Part shown: positions 20,401 to 30,512 of the stretch, one piece after another
Numbering within the stretch: position 1 is the stretch's first letter
Layout of the letters: each line of letters opens with the position of its first letter
NCBI GenBank assembly: GCA_977006965.1
Contig: OZ345367.1
Span: 1,426,001-1,490,000 of the forward strand
Reading direction: 5' to 3'
Length of the DNA stretch: 64,000 nt
DNA from: Phymatolithon calcareum
Taxonomy: Eukaryota > Rhodophyta > Florideophyceae > Hapalidiales
The notes under the pieces: model-generated
Told to the model about the DNA's origin: nothing
Database searches by the model: none
What the model saw: only the letters and a program-made list of their open reading frames with translations
Translations under genes and position numbers: made by a program

Positions 20401-20486
20401 CCCCACTGTGGAAGAAGAGCACAAGTCTTCATACTCGCGACTACGTTACCAATCTCTTCATCGGGAAAGAAAAACAGTTATACGGT

Positions 20487-20670
20487 TCAAGATAGATCCT
20501 CCGGAAAATAGTCTGGGTCATGTTTGAGCAGGCTCCCCAAGTTGCCCAGGGCACGCACATACCTGCGTTTCTCAACGGCAAGAATATAGAGCACTACAGC
20601 ACGAAACGGAGCTTCCGATAATCCTTCGACGTCACTATTGCAAAGCTGCTTACTGCAACCACATAAGCGC
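20487..20670 (-). pseudogene. Sel1-repeat fragment 3, cut by the hAT element
   Basis: The frame contains FRAVVLYILAVEKRRYVRAL followed by GNLGSLLKHDPDYFPEDL, a clear Sel1-like unit. Its upstream side is interrupted at 20670/20671 by the left end of the hAT transposon; host sequence resumes after the target duplication at 23080-23087. Confidence 0.55.
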
Positions 20671-23079
20671 CAGGCATTGGGAACAATATGTTGCACTATA
20701 TTGGAGAGTCAAGGCGACGATCAATACATCTAGCAGTAGATTCCCTTTTCGTCAATAGGTATTGCAATATGTTGGATTTTATTGGAGCCACAAGACGACG
20801 AACAATACCAATAGCAATAGATCCCCTTTCGTCAATAGGTACTTCAATACGAATCAACAGGATCAGGGACAAGACGTCACATCTCCTGCAGAGCTTGTTG
20901 CTCGGCATCTTCACCGATTCTTTCAGCAATACGAGCGCTGCGCGCATTACTCATTGCAGTAACCACTGTCTGTAAATTCCAATAGCCACGATTAACCTTC
21001 AGAAACAGAAGAGATTCAAACAACAAAGGGGTAATACGCTGCCTGTTATCAGCCAGAATACCCCCTGCTAGAGAAAACAGTCTTTCGACTTCAGCTGAGG
21101 ATCCAAGAATAAATCGCAAGTTCATGTAGGACGGGGTATTGTCTTGACGGCGTCTCTTTCGTTTCATAAAAATCTCAGACAATGATAATGCCCCATCTTC
21201 TTCTTCATCCTCTATCTCACCAACAGTAGTGTTAGACTCCAATAGCAAATGTTCGCATGCGACCTTTTCCGAAATTGAAAGCGTCTCAATTTCATTTCGC
21301 TGAATTTTTACAACCCCGGATTCGAAAGCGGTGTCAGGCGAGTGTACAGAGTGAAGCTTAGTATGGTCATCACCAAGTGTGCAGCCGAACAAACGGGAGA
21401 CTGGATTGTCCTTCTGAGCAGTGACAGTCTCGTTAAGAGTGTCCAATAGAAAACGAGACTCATCCAACGTAATACCTCTCTTCTGCAACTTCGTGGTCAC
21501 AACATTGATCTCCTTGAGTTGCAACGCCAATTTAGAGCACTGTGTACGAAAGCGGTTAGTACGAGATATGGTTAGGTGAAGACCGTCAGTATCCGCAACT
21601 TCTTGCAATTCATCCCGTATCGATATGAATCGGTTCAGCATTGAAGATAGACCAGACCAACGTGTGGCAGAGGGTAGAACAGGAGATAGACTTGTCAAAC
21701 GATGCAGCATTGCACGGTTCTTGATGCTGCTCTTGCATTCCCGCATCGTCGTTCTCACGTCACCCAGAGTTCGGCGGAGGTCCGGTGCAGATACCATTAC
21801 GTTGACATCGAGGGCTAGCTTATGGTTACAACACCCGACGTGCGGAATGTCCATTTGTCTCGCGATAACCTTGTTGAGAGCACAGCTGTCTCCGATTTGG
21901 CAAACCGACCAATCGTGGACGTTAGCATGGTAGTAGTTGAAGATGTGCTCGAGTTGCCGAACATGCGTAGTTGCGTCAAACGATATCGCATGCGCCGATT
22001 CAATTTCACCTTCTTCGTCACGCTTCGCGATAGGAGAAATGGACAGCAGAGGCATAGAGAGCTGTTCAGACTGGATACTGCGGCCGTCAACAATTTGAGA
22101 AATCTTCTTCATGAACACTGCATAGATTGCCAGATAGTGAGTTCCGCTTTTGGTCCACCCGTCGTGCATTATAGCACCACGCGTTCCTTTCAATTCATTC
22201 CTGATAGCCGCCTCGACGATCTCCACGAGTTGAAAAATAGTTTCACGAGCTGCCTTGACCGAGATAGAAGCCTCTAAACCTCCAAAACCACGAAATTTGG
22301 GATTTTCCACGTATGAAATCGGCAATGACAGGGATACGATAACGTCCAAGTAGGTGTACATCGCTTTTTCGCGAGCCGTCGACGACAGATTGGCATCAAA
22401 GTACGACGCGATGCTCCTTGAACCATCCTGAGCGGCATTTTGTGCCATCACTGCATTATACATAGCCGTCAACTGGGTTTCGTCGCCACCTGCAACACAA
22501 GATAGTAGATGCGAGTAAGGACTAATCCAGCCGCATCCTTTTGGGAACGATATCAGTGGGCTCAAACTCTTGCAGTTCCTCAACCGGGGGCATTCAAAAA
22601 CATAGCAGGCGACATTTCGCGGTCGGGTTGATTTGGCTTTCGCGACGATATCCTTTTCACAACATCATCCTTCTTGACCATCAGTGCCTTGACCACATAT
22701 TGCTGTGTGGGTTTTCGGGCCATGTTGCGGATATGGAACGCAGGAAAGTGAAACTCAGGTGACGCGGAGTAGAACAGTTCCACACTCTGCAGGCCGTAGC
22801 TTCGAATCTCTCGCCGGCCGGCGGAGCTTTAACTTTACAGAGAATTGTAAATCAATCGCTAAGAACGCTCGACGTACCGGTGGATCGCAGGAGCTACGTT
22901 TACCTTAGGAAAATACGTATCTTGATCATGGATCTAGGTAGCTCGCCGCACCAATAGGTACTGCAATAGATAGCTTGCGCGCCAATACGTATTGCAATAG
23001 ATGCGTAGCTTCCCAATAGTAGTGCAATACCAATACGTTGCAATTTGCTGCAATACCAACATGTTACTCCCAATGCCTG
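20671..23079 (-). mobile_element. hAT DNA transposon with terminal inverted repeats and 8-bp target duplication
   Basis: The element begins CAGGCATTGGGA at 20671 and ends TCCCAATGCCTG at 23079, a perfect 12-bp terminal inverted repeat. It is flanked by ATAAGCGC at 20663-20670 and 23080-23087, the 8-bp duplication typical of hAT. Subterminal repeats of the type CAATAGGTAYTGCAATA occur inside both ends (20750-20850 and 22950-23050), including an approximately 80-bp direct duplication at the left end. Total length is 2409 bp. The single transposase gene is on the minus strand. Confidence 0.9.
20877..22583 (-). CDS. hAT family transposase, near-complete, with an N-terminal frameshift
   Basis: A long frame (567-568 codons) encodes a hAT transposase, which would cut and paste the surrounding element. 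Features in order: a C-rich N-terminal segment (NCKSLSPLISFPKGCGW, PYSHLLSC), the RNase H-like core with MHDGWTKSGTHYLAI, then CQIGDSCALNKVI and CCNHKLALDV. The insertion and helical region follow, then the C-terminal dimerisation motif GSSAEVERLFSLAGGILADN (about residues 500-520) with its key Glu. The frame has no ATG at its left end. A probable N-terminus starting MARKPTQQYVVKALMVKKDD at 22723 lies in another frame, so one frameshift near 22580 separates them. A 95-nt splice is possible there but would remove the conserved PYSHLLSC part, so a frameshift is more likely. Confidence 0.85.
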   Translation of the reverse strand: MRNCKSLSPLISFPKGCGWISPYSHLLSCVAGGDETQLTAMYNAVMAQNAAQDGSRSIASYFDANLSSTAREKAMYTYLDVIVSLSLPISYVENPKFRGFGGLEASISVKAARETIFQLVEIVEAAIRNELKGTRGAIMHDGWTKSGTHYLAIYAVFMKKISQIVDGRSIQSEQLSMPLLSISPIAKRDEEGEIESAHAISFDATTHVRQLEHIFNYYHANVHDWSVCQIGDSCALNKVIARQMDIPHVGCCNHKLALDVNVMVSAPDLRRTLGDVRTTMRECKSSIKNRAMLHRLTSLSPVLPSATRWSGLSSMLNRFISIRDELQEVADTDGLHLTISRTNRFRTQCSKLALQLKEINVVTTKLQKRGITLDESRFLLDTLNETVTAQKDNPVSRLFGCTLGDDHTKLHSVHSPDTAFESGVVKIQRNEIETLSISEKVACEHLLLESNTTVGEIEDEEEDGALSLSEIFMKRKRRRQDNTPSYMNLRFILGSSAEVERLFSLAGGILADNRQRITPLLFESLLFLKVNRGYWNLQTVVTAMSNARSARIAERIGEDAEQQALQEM

Positions 23080-23099
23080 ATAAGCGCCCTCATCATGGC

Positions 23100-23200
23100 A
23101 CCCATATCGTTGCACCCCTCCATGGCATTAGATTAAAGATCCACTCCATGAGGTGTCGTTATTGGCACTACTTCTCCTCCGTCACACTTAGCATCGGATA
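23100..23200. repeat. Promoter-like repeat unit, partial copy C
   Basis: TCCATGGCATTAGATTAAAG and GATCCACTCC match copy A around 17735-17760 (TCCATGGCATTAGAATAAAG). The match fades after about 23190. It lies just beyond the right target duplication of the hAT element, so the hAT inserted into this duplicated array. From 23200 to 23720 there is no recognisable gene. Confidence 0.5.
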
Positions 23201-23723
23201 GGCTCTTCGTGCTGTAACACTATGTACTCTTGCTAACATTGGCTAGCTGGCGGTGCTCGTGGAGTGGGAGATCAATTCAATATGCGAAATCTGCAAATTT
23301 TCTTGGAATATAAGTCAGGGAGGCGGGTCAAAACGCATCTTTGAAAGTCTCAAAGAAGGCGGCAATCTGCAGAATTTCTGAAACGTCCAACTTTTCAATG
23401 GCCAAAATATTGGCGAACAGGAAAAATTATCAATTATTTTAAGTTGCAAAATCTACAAATTTTAATCTCTGAGAGGTCCAATGAAATCACAGAAAACGAT
23501 ATTGTGGTCCAATCATTTCGATAATCTCGTCCAATTAAATTTTTAGAAACCTGGGTGTCATAACTCAATTGGTGGGCTCGCTCGCTCGCACGGTACCATA
23601 ACTTTATTTAGTTGAAGTGAAAACAACTCATTGGTTATTATTTTCTACGATTGAATTGAAAATGATAGTACTTGGTACTTCGTCATTTATTTCTCTACTT
23701 TTGAAAATAAATAAAAGTATTTT

Positions 23724-24297
23724 GTAATTAGTTGTTTGCTTTTTACTATCGAAAATGATTGTACTTGGTAATAGGAGAGTGCACCATGCGGAAAAGTTGG
23801 TAACACGGAAGAAGTGCCTTGATTTCGTAGAGGAATACCAAGGAAGAGGAGAAGATCTGGAGTAGGTATCGAAGGATATCCGACATATCTGAGGCGAAGA
23901 GCACCTGAACGAAGCTTTGCAACAAGCGGAGGAAGGAATGATATCCAAAGAGCAACGAAGGTGGACGGATAGTTAAAATCCTGATCGACAAACAGATTGA
24001 ACTTCCAGGAGTAATTAGTTGTTTGCTTTTTACTATCGAAAATGATTGTACTTGGTAATAGGAGAGTGCACCATGCGGAAAAGTTGGTAACACGGAAGAA
24101 GTGCCTTGATTTCGTAGAGGAATACCAAGGAAGAGGAGAGGATCTGGAGTAGGTATCGAAGGATATCCGACATATCTGAGGCGAAGAGCACCTGAACGAA
24201 GCTTTGCAACAAGCGGAGGAAGGAATGATATCCAAAGAGCAACGAAGGTGGACGGATAGTTAAAATCCTGATCGACAAACAGATTGAACTTCCAGGA
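23724..24297 (+). repeat. Tandem duplication, 2 x 287 bp
   Basis: Copies 23724-24010 and 24011-24297 are almost identical, so the duplication is recent. A diverged third copy at about 38815-39015 keeps an open frame (VTRKKYLELAEEYQGKEEDL, ALQQVEEGMVSKKQ), which in these two copies is interrupted by stops. The unit therefore derives from a coiled-coil-like coding piece of an unknown element. Confidence 0.85.
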
Positions 24298-24641
24298 GTG
24301 TTATATATAAGAGACAGAGCTGCGCGGTTGAGATGCCTGAGACTGCTTTTCAACAGTGCTCCTTTGTCGAGAAAATTAGTTCTTGCGAAGCACTTTGGGA
24401 CTGGTGCTGTACTTGGGCTTGTTGTGCTTCAACGCACACTACGGTCCATGAAGATGGGCCAAGAAATAGAGCATGAGTGCAAAAGACTTACTCGAGGCTC
24501 AAGCAAGAGAAATTCGGATGGAGAAGATATTAGGAGGCTTTCAATCTTAGAGAGATTTAACCCAGTGAAGAACGACAATGAACAAATTTCCTTATCACAG
24601 CTATCACTTGGGACAATAGAGCATCGTACAGATGAGTCTAA

Positions 24642-25602
24642 TTATATCTGAATATCAGTACGCAGCTTCTTAGACAATGAGCGCTCTACAGGCGCCACTT
24701 TCTTCATGTAAATCATACGCGGTTTTATATGCAGCCTCTTCGCATAAAAAGCACCGACGATGTTGAAGAAGACAACGACATTGTGATTCTCAACTTCTGC
24801 AACGTTGGAAATTTGAACACCTGACTCGTCATGAACTAGCGGTGCAGGCGTTGGATAAAACGAAAAAGGTTTCTTAATATTGGACACCTTTTCGGGAATC
24901 AGGAAGGCAGCAGCCGGATTCCTCGGTTTATACAAGGACGCAGCATTTTTGTATATCTGGAAGTTCGTGATAGAGGGGCCTGGGAAATCATTTGTATGGT
25001 TAGATAGTTGACTCTTCACAGTGGTTATGCATGTAGAAAAACGAAATCACTTACCATGTGTGAAGATTTCGACGTCTCTCTCCGCCATTTTGTTCGCTTT
25101 GGCAATCAGACCCAGATTAGGGGAATCATTGAATAACTGTCTTCTTGTGGAGAGAGTATCGTGCGCAGCTAGAAGATCATCTGAAGGTGGTTCCAATAGG
25201 ACCCTGTAGCGATCAAGCCGGCCAAACTGGAGGCGGCGTTCAGTAAACAAATCACAAAAAAAGAGTAGCATCAGTCGCCTCTCCGTTCATAGTGAAAACT
25301 TTAAGCATTTTGGTTTGTTTGTCGACCAGATACGCTTGCTGATCGCTGCCTGCATCCCTAAGGATGAACTCACACATCGCTGAGTGGAAATGGCGAAGAT
25401 GCTGTGGCTTCATTTCCATCACCTTCTGAACAAATATGTCAACCTTGGATTGACCCAGAAGAGAGGATTCAGTGGAACCTCCAGAAATCATGTCGGCATT
25501 AGAAGCAGCTACCGCATCAGTTTGAATTGCGCTGGTGATGGTTTTGGGTGCGGCCCGAGTGACAGTGTGTGGTATTGCCGTTGTGAAAACTAGTGGGGAC
25601 AT
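24642..25602 (-). CDS. Three-exon gene of unknown function (277 residues after splicing)
   Basis: Exons 25602-25256, 25203-25055 and 24979-24642 join into a single 278-codon frame starting with ATG. Intron 1 (52 nt) begins GTGATTTG and ends CTACAG, with a TACTGAAC branch-like site. Intron 2 (75 nt) begins GTAAGT and ends TTTCCCAG, with TCTAAC about 20 nt upstream of the acceptor. Both splices restore the frame exactly (TDATLFL joined to VLLEPPS; EIFTHG joined to PSITNFQ). Residues 50-110 include SKVDIFVQKVMEMKPQHLRH. The C-terminal part has a hydrophobic stretch (HNVVVFFNIVGAFYAKRL) followed by basic residues. I recognise no family. A small plus-strand frame (24449-24651) barely overlaps its 3' end and is probably spurious. 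Confidence 0.6.
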
Positions 25603-25609
25603 GGTAATG

Positions 25610-26095
25610 TTTTCCGCTTGGACGCTCTTGCACTGCCAGAAATCCCGGGTTTTACTTTGCGCATGTTAGGTAGCATAGATTACTCTTTCTGCATCACTTG
25701 AGAGTGATAGTGCGAAGTAACTATACTGCCATCGCGTAAATACTATTTATCTAAAACCTCGTCGAAAAATCTTAGTGGAAATGTCATTGAAGGATAGGCA
25801 TCAATTTCTCTGAAGACTTGATTAAACTTCTGACAACGGCATAGCGTAGATGTTTGGATATCAACATCCCCCGTGATATCAGGTGATTTGTACTCAGTTT
25901 ATGGTTCTGTCATTATTGTAGTGAACGAGACTCCTGATCTGCCGCTGAAAATACACGGTAGAGGGGCAATGGATCCTTTTCCTCACCCTCCTACTATAAG
26001 GGACGTTATAGTACTTGACCCTTCGGTTCTACACTCTATCCCAACTGGGCTACGCTTTCGAAATAGAAGCTCGATAAGTATTATCTAATGAAAAA
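25610..26095. other. No gene recognised
   Basis: Upstream side of the three-exon gene; its promoter is expected here. A plus-strand frame at 25873-26088 lacks recognisable motifs but leads towards the coding-like repeat at 26100, so it may be part of the same relic. Confidence 0.35.
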
Positions 26096-26099
26096 AGAG

Positions 26100-26625
26100 T
26101 CTCCAGTGCCCCAAAAGATCCTCATGAGCGCACTATTTGGCTAAACAACAAGTCCGACATCAGTGACTGTGAAAATATCGTTGGCGGAAGAAACGGAGTG
26201 ACACCCGCACGCTTCATAGCTCGGATCTTAGCGGCGATATCAGCTGCCGGGCGGAGATTGGCATATTTCGTTTTTCCTAACCCTTGTCCCTACCTGCAGT
26301 CTTGCTCCCACTCTCCCCGCAGTAGTCGCCACAACCTTATTCACTGGTATGTGCTTTGCGCAAATTGGACAGGGACGGGTTCTAGCATTCAGTGCGAGCA
26401 TAACACTAGCAGCGATGCTATCGCATATACCGGTCGGGACGGAACGGCGTAGATAGAGTAAGATTGAGATTGGCTTGTTCTTATGCCGAATGAAATTATT
26501 CCCTCTCAAGTTACACCGTCACAAGTGGGTGCGTCCGAATTTCATGTCATCTTTCTCACGCAACTACCTTTCACCGAGTTATTCGGTACCGGTGCAATCA
26601 CGTTGCGTGGAGCGCTATTCTTTGC
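26100..26625 (+). pseudogene. Coding-like relic of unknown family, copy 1 (inverted partner at 38135-38655)
   Basis: About 525 bp align with the minus strand of 38135-38655. The shared reading frame is conserved at the protein level: DPHERTIWLNNKSDI here against DPHECTIWLNSKSDI there, then NIVGGRNGVTPARFIARIL, WTGTGSSIQCEHNTSSDAIA and FTELFGTGAITLRG. Both copies have stops after the GTA(K) segment. Conservation of protein over silent sites suggests a formerly coding element gene. I do not recognise the family. No gene is supported from 26630 to 28290. Confidence 0.5.
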
Positions 26626-28293
26626 GCCGGTCTCAGCTGAATTGGCATCCGAATAGTGGGGAGTTTGAAACTTTGATGCCTTGCGTTGATAGTTTGTCCG
26701 ATCGGGGGCAGAATATTGCACTGAAACCGGAATACAATCAGGCTCCGCCCCGGTTATGGGGGATATCTGTTGATTTATTTTGAAAGCTCCTAAAAACTCA
26801 ATTTGAGTAACAGAGATCTTCTCTATCGCCGAATCGAGCTCATATTTACTTTCAAGCCCTTACTATTTGATAGAAGCGCATCGTGCTTGCCTTAGATGCG
26901 AATAGCGAATGGTTACAGCTTTCACACTTTCTAAATTTTGACGGAACGGCAAAGGAAGTCACCACACCCTTTCGATTCGAGTAATCGATTAGATAGACAA
27001 GGATAGGTTCTGAGCGAAAGCTAAGGGTGATAAACGGCTTATCAGCCCTGCTCTGAGAAATGATTAATAATCCGTTCAAGTTTCTACAGGTAAGAGACTT
27101 TCCTCAATGAAATATTTAGGGGCTCCATTTTAGACTTCGAAGAACTCGCACAACCGTTCGTACTCATCCACGTCCCGTATTGCACCCGGCTAGATCCCTG
27201 ATCTACATTACCGTGCGCCGGAAGGCACTCCAATTCCAAATGTCTGCAGCCATGTGTCTCTCATTCTGGGCGTTTGGTCTATGCCATGCAGTGACCACAT
27301 TATTTGTCGGCATTGTGCCGCCACCGCACCGCGCATTACTACCGAGTAATCTTCAGAGAGGCCCTATTTCTCAAGCCGCGTAAATCCGAAAAGTCGCTTC
27401 GGATATCGCACCGTTCGGGCAACAGTCAACCTCCAACCGCAGTGTTACTAAGCAGACCCCGAAAGCTTCGACTGACACCAGCATAATTCGTGCGCACGCA
27501 ATGTCTTCGCTTCCACGGAAGAGCAACACCGAACGATGCACAAGTCGCTGCTCAGCCGTGGCACAGTGGCAACCATAGGTGTGTTTTCGACACAGAAGCG
27601 TCGGGGCGAGCATGGGATATGCTGGGTGTGTGACGCCAACTTGTTTGGAGTACCAAAATTATCCCCAAAAGATGGCCGCGACGAGCACCGACGCGGACGA
27701 GAGTACGTCGTCTCGTCTGCGACGGGCCGTACGATAGACATTGGGGACGACTTTGAGCGCCGGAAGACCACGTCCACCGCAATGCGACGACGCCTCGTAC
27801 ACGGCACGCGGCCCCGCGGATAGCAGCAAATGCGCAATGTGAAGCACGGAAGCGCTGTACGGTGATATCTCAGACAGTCAGAGCCTGCGACAAGGGGTCG
27901 AAGAACCTCAGCGATATTGGCTAATCGGAAAAGGACACGAGCGAGCACTCGACGCTGTGCACCCGCGTCCACGTTTCTCTTGCGGCTGTGCCCGTCGCGC
28001 GTTCAACGAGCTCATACAAAACTACGGAAAGCTCCCAGGAACTACTCGAGCACGCACGTGCTGATTGCGACGCGGGAAGCGAAGCACTCGGCGCAGTGAC
28101 AGCCGTACGCGACAGATCCGGCAAAATTACATGAACATACGGTCGAGTACCGTGCTGACCACTGCCTCGAGACCTGATGCATGCAGTTGGCGGCGTAGAT
28201 CGTGCATGCTGCCGAAAAGCCCGATCTGGAGACGGCAAGGTATATGAGAATAAACCCCATTCGCGCACGGAGGTAATATAGGGCATTTGATGA

Positions 28294-28680
28294 ACTCACC
28301 CGGTTTCAAATTATCAATATTTAAATGTTCGGCCAAAAAATAGTACCATTTGAAATTGCATCATATATGGTAGTCAACAATATTGACTACCGTATTTGAT
28401 CTAATGCTGTATCCTCGTACTAATAGATTGGAGTACATTCTGCTGGTCACAAATTGCTAATAAAACGTTCACTGTGGCCATAAACAGACGGTGGACTCGA
28501 GTGAAGAAGAAATGTTTTGTCATAAACGGACAACTCCACCCAGTTTTAAAATTTCAATATCAGATCTGGGCAAGAAAAATTATTAGTATTTGAAATTACA
28601 TCATATATGGTAGTCAACAATATTGACTACTGTATTTGACCTAATTTCGTATGCTCATAATTAACAAGATGGAGTACATT
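28294..28680. repeat. Duplicated stem-loop region beyond the Helitron coding end (2 units offset by 240 bp)
   Basis: Units 28294-28440 and 28534-28680 align at a constant 240-bp offset. Each contains a hairpin: GGTAGTCAA, spacer CAATA, TTGACTACC at 28369-28391, with the near copy at 28609-28631. Helitron 3' ends carry a short hairpin close to the terminus, so this region probably holds the element end or two tandem end copies. The exact CTRR-type terminus was not fixed. Confidence 0.6.
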
Positions 28681-28753
28681 TCAATTCCCATTTCACTAAT
28701 ATAATATATTTGGAAAGACCAGGCATGTTTTTCGTCACTATAGGATTCTATTC

Positions 28754-30334
28754 CTATGTAGATGATAAGTTAGAAGAAGTCGGTGGTATCATGGCTTGAA
28801 AATGATTTCCTGCTCGAAACAATATGGGAATGCTAAAGTTAACAACAGGTTCTTCAATTGAAACATTTGGATAAGGACTATAAATTGGTCCGGCGCACAA
28901 TCCTCCAATATTCGACATCAGACATACTCTTGACTGACTTTCTTGCGAATCGGCTTCATAATATGTGACAATATTCTGATTTAGAATAACAGAAAGAAGG
29001 CTTAGCTCTTCTCCAGTATCCCCAGCCCATAAGCATGAACCAGGAGTACCAATTCTTAGCAGTGCAGCCATCATTTGAAGAGAGTTTCTGTATCCTGCAC
29101 ACATTGCAACTTGTTGAAGTGCTTTTCCTTGATGAGATGCACATAGGTTCATATGCCGGAGGAAATGGGTCCTTGTTTGTTCATCAAGTTGAGAGACATT
29201 TAGAAGAAGTGATGATAACCTGTTCCTACAATTTTGAGGTTCTATACTCAAGCTTGTACCTTGAGATAGTGTACCGTAGAATATGGATAACACAGTAGCA
29301 TAAATCCAACAGTTTCCGTCTCCTGGGACATCCAATACGGTCCATAATTCTGAATGGAATGCTACGTTGTGCTTTACAATCGCAATGAACGGTAATGCAT
29401 ATAAAGCATTTCCCATGTTTCGCATTGAAATCTCATGACACGCTTGCATTCTACGTACAGTGTTTGGATTGAAATAGGAATGTAAGCAAGCAAATGGAGA
29501 GAACTCTGATATAGTTTTTTGCAAGTAATTATCTCTATTTTCTGTTTCAGAACAGGAAAGAGCTGAAGGGCTCGACTTCTTAAGTAGGCAGAGATCAATC
29601 TCAACTTCCTCAAGGAACGTAATTTTGTCCCTCTTCTCAAGCTCTAAAGATTTGTTCACTTCGTCTGGATTCAGAGCACCATTGACGTAATTTGATAGCG
29701 TTCTATTGCATAGCGTCTCAAGTCTTTCTTCTTCTTCCAAAATTTCTTTTGATGGCCTGAAATATTTGAAATCTTCAGATGTCAGTTTTTGGCACAAGAA
29801 GAGACCGTTAAGACTTGTGACCCGTGATGCGAGTACATAAAGAGATGTAGGCTGCTTTCCTGCTTCATCAAACTCATAGGACAATATAGCTTTACAAGTT
29901 GTACCTTGCATTTTGTGGGTTGTTGCCGCGAACGATGGGGATATCGGTATTTGCGTCATTCTGATGCTAAAGTTTCTATTCACCATGCAATTAACTCTTA
30001 CTGTTAGTGTATAAGGAAGTATAGGAATTGTGTTCTTAGGGTACTTCTCCGGTACACCAGGGAAACGTTCTTTTAATTTTGCTTGGTCTACAGAAACATA
30101 TACAATTTCAGGCAAATTTGAAGCTAGTTGCATGGGAACGCTCTGTACCTCTGTAGAACTAAACATGGTATCCTCTGGAAACTGGCAGCCTAAAATAGTT
30201 CCAGTTGATCCGTTCGCAAGTCCAATCTTCGGGTCAATGTTTTGTGTAACATACACTGGCATTCCAGGAAATATTGGGAGCAAAGGTGAAAGTCTTTGAA
30301 GTTTGTTGTCTCCAAGCTCTAGAAGCTGAATCAT
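28754..30334 (-). CDS. Helitron helicase C-terminal half fused to an OTU cysteine protease domain
   Basis: About 526 codons. The first third completes the SF1 PIF1-like helicase started in the upstream frame: LPIFPGMPVYVTQNI, then SPSFAATTHKMQGTT (motif V region) and YVLASRVTSLNGLFL (motif VI region). The last third is an OTU-like domain. DVPGDGNCWIYATVLSIFYG (about residues 333-352) has the Asp-Gly-Asn-Cys nucleophile context, and GNHFQAMIPP (about 508-517) supplies the catalytic His. OTU domains deubiquitinate and are found in Helentron-type transposons. The frame has no ATG continuity with the helicase N-terminal half; a frameshift near 30350 (around ACCAAGAGGTAC) separates them. Confidence 0.85.
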   Translation of the reverse strand: MIQLLELGDNKLQRLSPLLPIFPGMPVYVTQNIDPKIGLANGSTGTILGCQFPEDTMFSSTEVQSVPMQLASNLPEIVYVSVDQAKLKERFPGVPEKYPKNTIPILPYTLTVRVNCMVNRNFSIRMTQIPISPSFAATTHKMQGTTCKAILSYEFDEAGKQPTSLYVLASRVTSLNGLFLCQKLTSEDFKYFRPSKEILEEEERLETLCNRTLSNYVNGALNPDEVNKSLELEKRDKITFLEEVEIDLCLLKKSSPSALSCSETENRDNYLQKTISEFSPFACLHSYFNPNTVRRMQACHEISMRNMGNALYALPFIAIVKHNVAFHSELWTVLDVPGDGNCWIYATVLSIFYGTLSQGTSLSIEPQNCRNRLSSLLLNVSQLDEQTRTHFLRHMNLCASHQGKALQQVAMCAGYRNSLQMMAALLRIGTPGSCLWAGDTGEELSLLSVILNQNIVTYYEADSQESQSRVCLMSNIGGLCAGPIYSPYPNVSIEEPVVNFSIPILFRAGNHFQAMIPPTSSNLSST

Positions 30335-30512
30335 CTGGTCTAGTGTTGGTTTTGTACCTCTTGGTTGCGTTGAACTGGGCTGGACATATTATAGGAACTG
30401 CTTCGGATTCGAAACACTTGGAGATCTCAGCAACTCCTAACCAATTAATAGAATGTCTGCTGATATTTCCTTGCACGGCAATTGGAAACGAAATGGTATC
30501 TGCCAGTTGTAG

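Noticed and set aside
20877-22723. 95-nt intron joining the hAT N-terminus to the core
   Set aside because: GT/AG ends restore the frame, but splicing would delete PYSHLLSC, which is conserved with the fragment at 7.6 kb; a simple frameshift explains the data better.
22780-22830. tRNA-like TTCGAATC loop
   Set aside because: The flanking bases do not form a T stem, and no D or anticodon arm is present.
27448-27972. 174-codon minus frame, Arg/Cys/Ser-rich
   Set aside because: Composition follows GC-rich DNA, other strands are equally open, and no motif or ATG context supports it.
28127-28336. Minus frame with LNIDNLKPGEFIKCPILPP
   Set aside because: It looks coding at first sight, but it starts without ATG and overlaps the duplicated region near the Helitron end; homologous parts in the second unit do not keep the frame.
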